From Pseudopedobacter sp044361595 (GTDB lineage: Bacteria > Bacteroidota > Bacteroidia > Sphingobacteriales > Sphingobacteriaceae): a DNA stretch of 64,000 nucleotides. Below, in pieces: positions 15,621 through 23,502 of this stretch. The stretch lies in NCBI GenBank assembly GCA_044361595.1, contig JBIKIN010000001.1, positions 240,495 through 304,494 of the forward strand. Reading direction: 5' to 3'. The position numbers and the translations under genes are program-made. Below the pieces are notes generated by a model that was not told the DNA's origin, ran no database searches, and saw nothing but the letters and a program-made list of their open reading frames with translations. The first letter of the stretch is position 1. Every line of letters starts with the position of its first letter.

Positions 15621-16568
15621 TCATTTTTGCTTTAAAGAATCTATCAAAATATTAGTAAAGTATTTTGCTCCATTATTGTTTAGATGAGTATAATCGGCAA
15701 ATAATAAAGGATTTTTTAGAAATCTAATATCATTGGTAAAATCAAGAAAATGAATATTGTTTTCTTTAGCAATTTCTTTGGCAATTGAAATTGAGTTATT
15801 GGTCTCTTCAAATTTCTTAAAATAAGGAGAAAACACCAATACTAGATTAATATGATTTGCTTTACAAACCGCTATAAAATTTTTAAAAGCTTCTATTTTT
15901 ATGAGGTCTACTTCGTATTTTTTTTGTGGATACTCTACGGTTAAATTTTTATTCCACTGATTGTACAAAGGCATGTAACCATTAAAAACTTCTTTACGCT
16001 GCTTATTAAATTGGGTATTACCAGCAGCAATTGTAAATATTAAAGAATTGAAGGGATAAATTTGTGAACACAATTTTAATTTCTCAAACTTACTTCTTAA
16101 TAAAACCACAGGTCTAACCTCTGAATATTCTTTATAATAAGGCAATAATGTAGCTAAAACATCATAACCATCTTCAACTTTTTGAAACTCGTTGATGTTA
16201 ACATCCAAAATAATTTGTTTTGGTTTATATCGATTTAAAGCACTCTTAAAAATTGCCAAATGATATAAAATTGGATTCCCATTTCTTCCAGCATTGTAGC
16301 TGGTTAAACCTAGTCTTTCTTCTAAAATATTTGATTGATAATGATGTAAAGCCCTAGAAGATCCAAAAATTAATAAATCTTGATTAGCTTTTTTAATTAA
16401 ATAGGTTGCACTATATTCTCCTCCACTTTCTTGATTAAAATAAAAGTAACGAAGGGTATTTCCTATTATAAAATCTAAACTGAAGATTAAAAGAAAAAAA
16501 GAGATTAGCTTGATTCCAAAATATAAATAAGGCTTTTCTTTTAATCGATTTCCTATTTCTTTTATCAT
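15621..16568 (-). CDS. SGNH-hydrolase-like membrane-anchored protein (315 aa)
   Basis: One N-terminal membrane anchor (FGIKLISFFLLIFSLDFIIG, about 16-36) is followed by a periplasmic domain with the blocks of the SGNH family: LLIFGSSRALHHYQ (block I Ser), NAGRNGNPILYH (block III Asn/Gly), DVNINEFQKV, and DYTHLNNNGAKYF (block V Asp-x-x-His). It begins 4 bp after the MBOAT gene stop, so the two are co-transcribed. AlgJ/AlgX-like SGNH enzymes pass acetyl groups from an MBOAT protein to a polysaccharide. That role here is inferred from the pair. Confidence 0.8.
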   Translation of the reverse strand: MIKEIGNRLKEKPYLYFGIKLISFFLLIFSLDFIIGNTLRYFYFNQESGGEYSATYLIKKANQDLLIFGSSRALHHYQSNILEERLGLTSYNAGRNGNPILYHLAIFKSALNRYKPKQIILDVNINEFQKVEDGYDVLATLLPYYKEYSEVRPVVLLRSKFEKLKLCSQIYPFNSLIFTIAAGNTQFNKQRKEVFNGYMPLYNQWNKNLTVEYPQKKYEVDLIKIEAFKNFIAVCKANHINLVLVFSPYFKKFEETNNSISIAKEIAKENNIHFLDFTNDIRFLKNPLLFADYTHLNNNGAKYFTNILIDSLKQK

Positions 16569-16572
16569 CTAA

Positions 16573-18003
16573 TTAAAATTGAAAGTAAATGAACTGTCCG
16601 CCATCAAAAACTCCAAATGTTAGAATTATAATTATTATTGAAGCATAAGCTAAATTTCTAACTAACCAATTTGGATGATCAAATAAAGAAAATTTATCCT
16701 TAAAATACTCACGCTTTAACTCTGCAAGAAAAAGTATTCCAATGCCTAAAAAAGAGAAAATTAATTTTGACGGGTTCTCTATAAACAAAGGACCGTCAAA
16801 ATTTGCTATTTTCTGAATAATTGTAAAAGCATCTGCTATAGTATTTGCTCTAAAAAATATCCAAGCAAAAGAAATTAATATAAATGTTATTAATATTTGA
16901 CTAGCTTTTAAAATGTATGGGAATTTAGTAAAACCCAATTTGCTGTTTAAATTGTTTCTGAAATTTTGAGATAAACTAGCAAAGATTAAATATAATCCAT
17001 TTAATGCCCCCCAAACTAAATAAGTCCAATTTGCACCATGCCATAAACCACTAATTAAAAAAACGATGAATAAATTAAAATACCATTTTGGTATAGAAAC
17101 TCTGTTTCCTCCTAAAGGGATATATAAGTAATCTTTAAACCAAGTGCTTAAAGAAATATGCCATCTACCCCAAAATTCCGCTATATTTTTTGAAAAATAT
17201 GGGCGATTAAAATTCTTCATTAAATCAAAACCCATAATACGAGCTATACCAATAGCAATATCAGAATAGCCAGAAAAATCGCAATAGATTTGAAATGCAA
17301 AAAATATAGTTGCTAAGAAAAAGGTTAGCCCACCATGTTGGTCAACATTATTATAAACTGCATTTACATAAAAAGCTAACCTATCGGCAATTACTAATTT
17401 TTTAAAAAAGCCCCAAAGCATTAATTTTAAACCAGAGACTACCCTATCGTAATCAAAATTATACTTTTGTCTAAATTGGTGTAATAAGTTTTGAGGTCTT
17501 TCTATTGGCCCCGCAACCAATTGTGGGTAAAACATCACATATAGCGCATAAATACCAAAATGTCTTTCTGCTGTTTGATTGCCTCTATATATCTCTATAG
17601 TATAGCTCATTGCCTGAAAAGTATGGAAAGAAAGACCCACAGGCAGTAAAATGGAAAGAAAAGGTATTGGATTCTCTAACCCAAAGCCATGAATCAAGAA
17701 AGAAAAATTCTCGTTTAAAAAATTAAAATATTTAAAAATTGCTAAAACACCAATATTAACTATTAAGCTAATGGTTAAATAAAATTTACGTTTAGTACCA
17801 CTAGCATTTTCTATAAAAATACCAGCTATATAATCTATAATTATAGTAAAGCCTAATATAAGGATGTAAATAGGCACAAATGCCATATAAAAATAACAGC
17901 TACTAGTTAGTAATAATACCCAGCGCCATTTATAAGGAATTGCAAAATATAATGTGGTAACAACAATAAAGAAAAAAATGAAATGAAACGAATTAAAGAG
18001 CAT
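16573..18003 (-). CDS. MBOAT-family O-acyltransferase, AlgI-like (476 aa)
   Basis: The protein is polytopic with about 11 hydrophobic segments. MBOAT signatures include LPVGLSFHTFQAMSYTIEIY, PQLVAGPIERPQNLLHQF, MLWGFFKKLVIADR, FQIYCDFSGYSDIAIG, FNRPYFSKNIAEFWGRWH (with the WGRWHISLSTWFKDYLY motif) and FLISGLWHGANWTYLVWG, which contains the catalytic His. AlgI-like proteins carry acetyl groups across the inner membrane for O-acetylation of exported polysaccharide. The partner SGNH gene follows by 4 bp. No polysaccharide synthesis genes are adjacent, so the acceptor is unknown. Confidence 0.93.
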   Translation of the reverse strand: MLFNSFHFIFFFIVVTTLYFAIPYKWRWVLLLTSSCYFYMAFVPIYILILGFTIIIDYIAGIFIENASGTKRKFYLTISLIVNIGVLAIFKYFNFLNENFSFLIHGFGLENPIPFLSILLPVGLSFHTFQAMSYTIEIYRGNQTAERHFGIYALYVMFYPQLVAGPIERPQNLLHQFRQKYNFDYDRVVSGLKLMLWGFFKKLVIADRLAFYVNAVYNNVDQHGGLTFFLATIFFAFQIYCDFSGYSDIAIGIARIMGFDLMKNFNRPYFSKNIAEFWGRWHISLSTWFKDYLYIPLGGNRVSIPKWYFNLFIVFLISGLWHGANWTYLVWGALNGLYLIFASLSQNFRNNLNSKLGFTKFPYILKASQILITFILISFAWIFFRANTIADAFTIIQKIANFDGPLFIENPSKLIFSFLGIGILFLAELKREYFKDKFSLFDHPNWLVRNLAYASIIIIILTFGVFDGGQFIYFQF

Positions 18004-18440
18004 TGATAATAAACAAATTAAGTTAATGTTTAGTTGAAGATTTTCATTTGTTTAGTACTTTAAATTTATTAATTATGATGCTGTTTTAGAAAATATCTAC
18101 AAGTAATAATTATCAAATCATAATTTAAAAATTTAAACTCGTGATTCAATTTGTATCAATAATACAATAAAATGAATTAAGTTCAAATCAAAAAATTTGT
18201 TAGTTTAACAGTGTAGAAATTAAAATTCAGAATAAATAAAACGCTTAGCCAAAAAGATAATTAGCAGAGTGTATTATTTTATGTCAAGAAAAAATAAAAT
18301 AAATACTTAATCCTTAGTTTGACCTTAACTCTAATTCATCAAAATAATTTAAAATTAGCTAAACTTAAAAATACCTTTTTTAGACCAGTTTAAGCCACGA
18401 AGTTGAATGGTAATGTTACACTAATAGCACTATAATTTCA

Positions 18441-18448
18441 TAATTTTG
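18441..18448 (+). promoter_or_regulatory. candidate -7 promoter element for the FGE-like gene
   Basis: TAATTTTG fits the Bacteroidota -7 consensus TAnnTTTG and lies 42 bp before the chosen ATG at 18491. No clear TTG element is seen at the usual 19-bp spacing. The 440 bp between 18004 and the promoter are AT-rich, and I see no gene, repeat or hairpin of note in them. Confidence 0.4.
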
Positions 18449-18490
18449 TTAAACTATTTGGCAAAAAAGAAAAAATCAGTCTTTGTTCAT

Positions 18491-19561
18491 ATGCAAAAAA
18501 TTAAATCTCTATTATTTATTATCAGTTTTTCAATTTTATTGGCCTGCAACAGCAATAACGAAAAAACCAATGTTACCGACTCAACAACTTCTGATAAACC
18601 ATTAGAAATAACCTTTAATGGCGATACATCGACAACTGGAATGGTTTTGATTAAAGGAGGAGATTTTATGATGGGTGGCGATAATAGTCAAGCAGATAAA
18701 GACGAGTATCCGAAGCATAAAGTAATTTTAGACGATTTTTACTTAGACGCCCATGAGGTTACTAATGCACAGTTTAAAGCATTTGTAGATGCTACGGGCT
18801 ATGTAACCACTGCAGAAAAAAAACCTGATTGGGAAGAATTAAAAAAGCAATTACCACCTAATACCCCAAAACCAGATGATAGTCAGTTAATTGCCTCTTC
18901 ACTAGTTTTTACCCCTCCTAGTACACCTGTAGATTTAAATAATTATTCTCTTTGGTGGACATGGATGCCTGGTGCAAATTGGAGACAACCTAATGGACCT
19001 AAAAGCAATATTGATGGAAAAGAAAATTATCCGGTTGTACACATCAGTTGGGATGATGCCATGAATTATTGCAAATGGGCTGGCAAACGTTTACCTACCG
19101 AAGCGGAGTGGGAATATGCTGCCAGAGGCAGTTTAAAAGACAATATTTATCCTTGGGGAAATGAGCATATTTCTATTGGTAAAGCGAAAGCAAACTCTTG
19201 GGAAGGTAATTTCCCTTATCAAAATATAAAAAAAGATGGATTTGAGGGTTTAGCACCTATCAAATCTTTCGCACCAAATGCATACGGCTTATATGATATG
19301 GCTGGAAACGTTTGGGAGTGGTGTAACGATTGGTATAGAAACGATTATTATCAAGCTGTAAATAAGCCAGCTGGCTTTAAAAATCCAAAAGGCCCTTCAG
19401 ATAGTTACGACCCAGAAGAGCCTTATACTCCAAAAAAAGTTGCCCGTGGTGGCTCTTTTATGTGTAATGATAGCTATTGCTCTGGATACCGAGTTGCCCG
19501 TCGTATGAAAAGCTCTTACGACTCGGGCCTTAGTAACCTAGGTTTTAGATGTGCTAGGTAA
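18491..19561 (+). CDS. formylglycine-generating-enzyme-like (SUMF1) lipoprotein (356 aa)
   Basis: The start at ATG 18491 gives a clean lipoprotein signal with lipobox LLACN (Cys18); an upstream in-frame start at 18446 would only add a polar stretch. The rest is one FGE-sulfatase domain: GMVLIKGGDFMMGGDNSQ, HEVTNAQFKAFVDATGYVT, HISWDDAMNYCKWAGKRLPT, EAEWEYAARG, GLYDMAGNVWEWCNDW, and at the end ARGGSFMCNDSYCSGYR and SNLGFRCA. C325 and C330 have the same spacing and context as the two copper-binding active-site cysteines of true FGE. This makes a real formylglycine-generating activity on exported sulfatases plausible, rather than a GldK/GldJ structural role. No sulfatase gene is in the window. 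Confidence 0.88.
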   Translation: MQKIKSLLFIISFSILLACNSNNEKTNVTDSTTSDKPLEITFNGDTSTTGMVLIKGGDFMMGGDNSQADKDEYPKHKVILDDFYLDAHEVTNAQFKAFVDATGYVTTAEKKPDWEELKKQLPPNTPKPDDSQLIASSLVFTPPSTPVDLNNYSLWWTWMPGANWRQPNGPKSNIDGKENYPVVHISWDDAMNYCKWAGKRLPTEAEWEYAARGSLKDNIYPWGNEHISIGKAKANSWEGNFPYQNIKKDGFEGLAPIKSFAPNAYGLYDMAGNVWEWCNDWYRNDYYQAVNKPAGFKNPKGPSDSYDPEEPYTPKKVARGGSFMCNDSYCSGYRVARRMKSSYDSGLSNLGFRCAR

Positions 19562-19600
19562 ATAGTAAGTACTAAGTAGTAAAAATATCAAATAAAAATC

Positions 19601-22054
19601 ATGTTTAAAAAAGTTTTAATCAACCTAATTTTAGTAGCAATTACATCTCAAATTTACGCTCAAAACATAAAGGGTAAGGTTGTAGATTCTTTAGCAAAAT
19701 CGGCGGTTGAATATGCTAGTATCGGAATTTATAACTCATCAGATAATAAATTGGTAGGTGGTGCAGTTACCGATGCTAATGGAATGTTCAACATCAACAA
19801 TTTAAAACCTAATACATACGATATTAAAATAGATTTTATTGGGTACAATTCTAAGCTAATTAAAAATATAGATTTAAGCAATAAAAAATCTATTGATTTA
19901 GGTGCTATCCTATTAATTGGTAGTGCACAATTACTAAATGAAATTACAGTAACTGGTGAAACACCAAATAACATCAACAAAATTGATAAGCAAGTTTATA
20001 AAGCAAGTCAGTTTGAAACAGCTAAAGGAGGTACAGCCATAGATGTAATTAGAAATATGCCTTCTATTACGGTAAACGGAGAAAACGAGATTAGATTAAG
20101 AGGTTCTACCGGATTTTTAATTTTGTTAAACGGAAAACCAGTACAAACAGATGCTGCTACCTTACTTAATCAACTACCAGCAAATTCAATTGAAAATATA
20201 GAAATCATAACAGCTCCATCTGCCAAGTATGATGCCGACGGAAAATCAGGAATTTTAAACATCACCACAAAAACAGGAATAAACAACGGCTTAACTTATA
20301 CCGTAAATTTACAAGGTGGTTTACCAAGCGTTAACGATTTTAATAATAAAGAAAACTCACAACGTTACGGTGCCGATGCCTCTTTAAATTACACCAAAGA
20401 TAAGTGGGATTTAGCTTTTGGTGCTAGCTACCAAAAGGCAGATGTTGCAGGTAAAAGAGTGGGCGATGTGAACACAATCATAAATAACCGAAAAACGGTT
20501 TTTCCTTCTATTGGCGAGCGTAGTTTTGATAAAACCAATTATGCCTTCAGAACATCTGTGGCTTACACACCAAATACTAATAATAATTTTAACGCTGGTT
20601 TTTATTTGGGGCAGCGCAAGCAGTTTCGCTTAGCAGATATTAATTATAATAATATTAAAACCAATCTAAATACGGGACAGGTAATTGGCAGAATAGATTA
20701 TTACAACTCCAATCTAGTTTTGCGACAAGGCGACTTCGCATTAGTCAATTTAGATTATCAGCATAAATTTGAAAATAAATCTAGTTTAAACTTTTCTGGT
20801 TTGTACGAGTATGCTAAATTTGATGGCTTTACCAAAAACAGAAACTTAAACCAAAACAACTATTTAGATACTTTACAATACGTTTTAAATACCGGAAATA
20901 GTCCGCTTAATGCCATAAGAGGTAAAATAGATTATACGTTGCCTTTAGGGAACGGAAAGTTAGAAACAGGTTATCAAATCCGTTATCAAAAACAAAAGGG
21001 TAGCTTTTTATATCAAGAAGCCATTTTAGGGACAGGCAGGTTTACAACCCTCCCCGAGTTTAGTGATGATATTAACGTAACTCAAAGTATAAACTCGATT
21101 TACACTCAATACAATGCAAAAGAAGGCAAGCTGGAATATACTGGTGGTTTACGCTACGAATACGCAACCCGAACTTTTACAGCCAATAAAATACCACAAC
21201 CTTTTGAGCTTAATTTGTCCAACTTATTCCCTTCACTAAATCTATTATATACATTTGAAAAAGGCTACAAATTAAAAGGCGGCTTTAGCCGTAGGGTACA
21301 ACGCTCTACCAATAACGAGTTAAATCCCTATGCAGAACGCGAACATTCCGAAACTTTAGAACAAGGCGATCCACGTATTCGCCCCGAGTTTGTTTTCTTA
21401 ACCGAATTGGGCTTAATTAAAGATTTTAATAAAGGAACGGTATTTTTCACCTTATATAACCAGCAAATTAAGGATGTAGTTAATAGAGTTAACAGCGTAT
21501 ATGCCGATACCATCTTAAATCGCATATACACCAATGCTGGCAATGCAACTTTATGGGGTTTAGAAAGTGGTTTTAATGTTAAACCCGCTAAATGGTGGAG
21601 TTCTTACATTGGGGCAAATATTTACGATTACAAAATTAATGGCTCGCTATTCAACAATGCAGTTAATGTAAATAATGGTGGTTTTGTGTATTCTTTCAAT
21701 ACCAATCAAAACTTTACAGCCTCTAAAACATTAAGCTTTCAGTTCAATTTAAACTATTTATCTAACCGCCCTACAGCTCAAGGCGAAGATTCTAGATTTA
21801 TAATTCCAAATTCATCGGTAAAAAAAACATTTTTAGATGGTAAACTAAGTGCTTCATTATTGTGGCAAAACATGGGTTTAGGGATTATTCCAACAAACGA
21901 ACAAAGAATCACAACCAGTGGAACTAATTTTTTTACAACCACAAATTACATTCAAGAAAAAGATATTTTTATGATTAATATTAGTTTCAATTTTAATCAG
22001 TTAAGCAAAAAACTGAAATTGCCAAGCAGCGAGTTTGGCGAAAGAGAGTTTTAG
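19601..22054 (+). CDS. TonB-dependent receptor-like outer-membrane protein (817 aa)
   Basis: After a signal peptide (FKKVLINLILVAITSQIYAQ) comes a carboxypeptidase-regulatory-like domain at about 22-110 (IKGKVVDSLAKSAVEYASI, GMFNINNLKPNTYDIKIDFI), then a plug at about 120-220 (VIRNMPSITVNGENEIRLRG, LLNGKPVQTDAATLL, IENIEIITAPSAKYDADG), and a beta-barrel of the OMP_b-brl_3 type to the end (SINSIYTQYNAKEGKLEYTG, SRRVQRSTNNELNPY). It belongs to the outer-membrane beta-barrel family common in this phylum; the substrate is unknown. It starts 39 bp after the FGE-like lipoprotein gene and may share its transcript. Confidence 0.9.
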   Translation: MFKKVLINLILVAITSQIYAQNIKGKVVDSLAKSAVEYASIGIYNSSDNKLVGGAVTDANGMFNINNLKPNTYDIKIDFIGYNSKLIKNIDLSNKKSIDLGAILLIGSAQLLNEITVTGETPNNINKIDKQVYKASQFETAKGGTAIDVIRNMPSITVNGENEIRLRGSTGFLILLNGKPVQTDAATLLNQLPANSIENIEIITAPSAKYDADGKSGILNITTKTGINNGLTYTVNLQGGLPSVNDFNNKENSQRYGADASLNYTKDKWDLAFGASYQKADVAGKRVGDVNTIINNRKTVFPSIGERSFDKTNYAFRTSVAYTPNTNNNFNAGFYLGQRKQFRLADINYNNIKTNLNTGQVIGRIDYYNSNLVLRQGDFALVNLDYQHKFENKSSLNFSGLYEYAKFDGFTKNRNLNQNNYLDTLQYVLNTGNSPLNAIRGKIDYTLPLGNGKLETGYQIRYQKQKGSFLYQEAILGTGRFTTLPEFSDDINVTQSINSIYTQYNAKEGKLEYTGGLRYEYATRTFTANKIPQPFELNLSNLFPSLNLLYTFEKGYKLKGGFSRRVQRSTNNELNPYAEREHSETLEQGDPRIRPEFVFLTELGLIKDFNKGTVFFTLYNQQIKDVVNRVNSVYADTILNRIYTNAGNATLWGLESGFNVKPAKWWSSYIGANIYDYKINGSLFNNAVNVNNGGFVYSFNTNQNFTASKTLSFQFNLNYLSNRPTAQGEDSRFIIPNSSVKKTFLDGKLSASLLWQNMGLGIIPTNEQRITTSGTNFFTTTNYIQEKDIFMINISFNFNQLSKKLKLPSSEFGEREF

Positions 22055-22072
22055 CATTTGTATTTGAGCGTT

Positions 22073-22176
22073 ACCCCGAAGAAAAATCGGGGTCGGGCTT
22101 TGCATTTTATCTTTTATTGCAACTTGCAAAGCGCATAAAACAATAAAAGGATGTCATTTCAATCCCTAACGCATGT
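22073..22176 (+). repeat. dispersed structured repeat, family B, copy 1
   Basis: It starts with a hairpin, ACCCCGA / TCGGGGT (22073-22093), around the loop AGAAAAA. It ends with a block, CAATCCCTAACGCATG, resembling CTATCGTTAACGCAAT of copy 2 and CTATCGTTAACCCACT of copy 3. Between them lie GCTTTGC/GCAAAGC (22097 and 22126) and CTTTTATTG/CAATAAAAG (22111 and 22141), which interleave. It lies between the TonB receptor gene and rsmH, both on the plus strand. No protein is encoded. Confidence 0.7.
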
Positions 22177-22261
22177 GCTTAGTTACTACTCTGCATTTTG
22201 TAACTAACGTCTCCTCAAAATTTTCCATTATAATTCCAGTTGTAAATTTTAGTTTTACAGC

Positions 22262-23314
22262 ATGGAAGATCAAACGCCAAAAAGTAATCGTAGGGTTAGG
22301 TACAAGGGAACTCACCCAAAATCTTTTAAAGAGAAATACAAAGAGTTGCAACCCAATCAGTTTTCTGAAGATGTTGAAAAGGTAATGCAGCAAGGGCGCA
22401 CACCTGCAGGTATGCACCGTTCCATTTGTGTAAACGAAATTCTAGATTTTCTACAAATCAAACCTGGGCAAATTGGTATGGATGCAACTTTAGGCTATGG
22501 CGGACATAGTTTAGAAATGCTGAAACATTTAGTTCCCAATGGTCATTTATACGCTACTGATGTTGACCCATTTGAACTACCAAAAACTAGAGAACGTTTA
22601 GCCGCTTTAGGTTATGGACCAGAAGTGTTAACCATCAAAAAAATGAACTTTTCTGGAATAGATTTAATTGTAGAAGAAGCTGGTTTATTGAATTTTATTT
22701 TAGCAGATTTAGGCGTTTCTTCTATGCAAATAGATAATCCTGATAGAGGTTTTTCCTTTAAAATTGAAGGTCCGTTAGATTTAAGATTAAATCCAAATAG
22801 CGGAAAATCTGCTGCTCAATTGCTAAAAACCATTTCTTTTGAAAAATTAGCAACCATTTTTGTAGAAAATGCCGACGAGCCTTATTTTGAAGAAATAGCT
22901 GCTGCAATTATTACCTCAATAAAACAAGGTGTTGCTATTACCACAACCACACAACTAAAAGAAATTATAAAAGAAGCTTTAGATTTTTTACCTTCAAATA
23001 GCAAAAAAGAGGATATTAAAAAAGCTTGTCAGCGATGTTTTCAAGCGCTAAGAATTGAAGTCAATAATGAATTTGGTGTATTAGACAAATTCTTAGAAAA
23101 ACTCCCGGAAGCATTAGCCCCTGGAGGTAGAGTGGCAATTTTGTCTTTTCACTCTGGCGAAGACAGAAGAGTAAAAAAAGCTTTTCAAGCTTTATATAGA
23201 GGAGGAGTGTTTAGTGCAATCGCACCTGATGTAATTAGGGCAAGTGCTGAAGAATGTCATAGTAACCCCAGGGCTAAATCGGCCAAGTTACGCTGGGCTA
23301 TTATGGGCGGGTAG
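22262..23314 (+). CDS. rsmH: RsmH-family 16S rRNA (cytosine1402-N4)-methyltransferase (350 aa)
   Basis: RsmH-type motifs are all present: MHRSICVNEILDFL, the SAM site GMDATLGYGGHSLEML, LADLGVSSMQIDNPDRGFSF, GPLDLRLNPNSGKSAAQLL, CFQALRIEVNNEFGVLD, PGGRVAILSFHSGEDRRVKK and NPRAKSAKLRWA. Ahead of the domain is a basic extension of about 45 residues (PKSNRRVRYKGTHPKSFKEK) that ordinary RsmH lacks. The gene is not in a cell-wall/division cluster with mraZ and ftsL, as rsmH usually is, so it may be the second, divergent RsmH-like paralogue and its target could differ. The ATG at 22262 is chosen because the basic extension reads well from there. Confidence 0.85.
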   Translation: MEDQTPKSNRRVRYKGTHPKSFKEKYKELQPNQFSEDVEKVMQQGRTPAGMHRSICVNEILDFLQIKPGQIGMDATLGYGGHSLEMLKHLVPNGHLYATDVDPFELPKTRERLAALGYGPEVLTIKKMNFSGIDLIVEEAGLLNFILADLGVSSMQIDNPDRGFSFKIEGPLDLRLNPNSGKSAAQLLKTISFEKLATIFVENADEPYFEEIAAAIITSIKQGVAITTTTQLKEIIKEALDFLPSNSKKEDIKKACQRCFQALRIEVNNEFGVLDKFLEKLPEALAPGGRVAILSFHSGEDRRVKKAFQALYRGGVFSAIAPDVIRASAEECHSNPRAKSAKLRWAIMGG

Positions 23315-23502
23315 GGTTATCAGTCAATATTATTTAATTGTCTATTTCTTTTGGTAGTATTCTATTGTTAATTTAACTATTTATTTACATTGGAAAATTG
23401 CTAATAGGACATAAACACTTTAAAGCAATAATTGTAATATTTTGATAACCAATTAGATTTTAAAAATCTGTTTTACCATATTTAAGCTTTAAAAACTAAA
23501 CT

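Noticed and set aside
22166..22417. Minus-strand frame and a plus-strand frame at the rsmH start
   Set aside because: Both overlap the family B repeat and the well-supported rsmH N-terminus and show no protein features.
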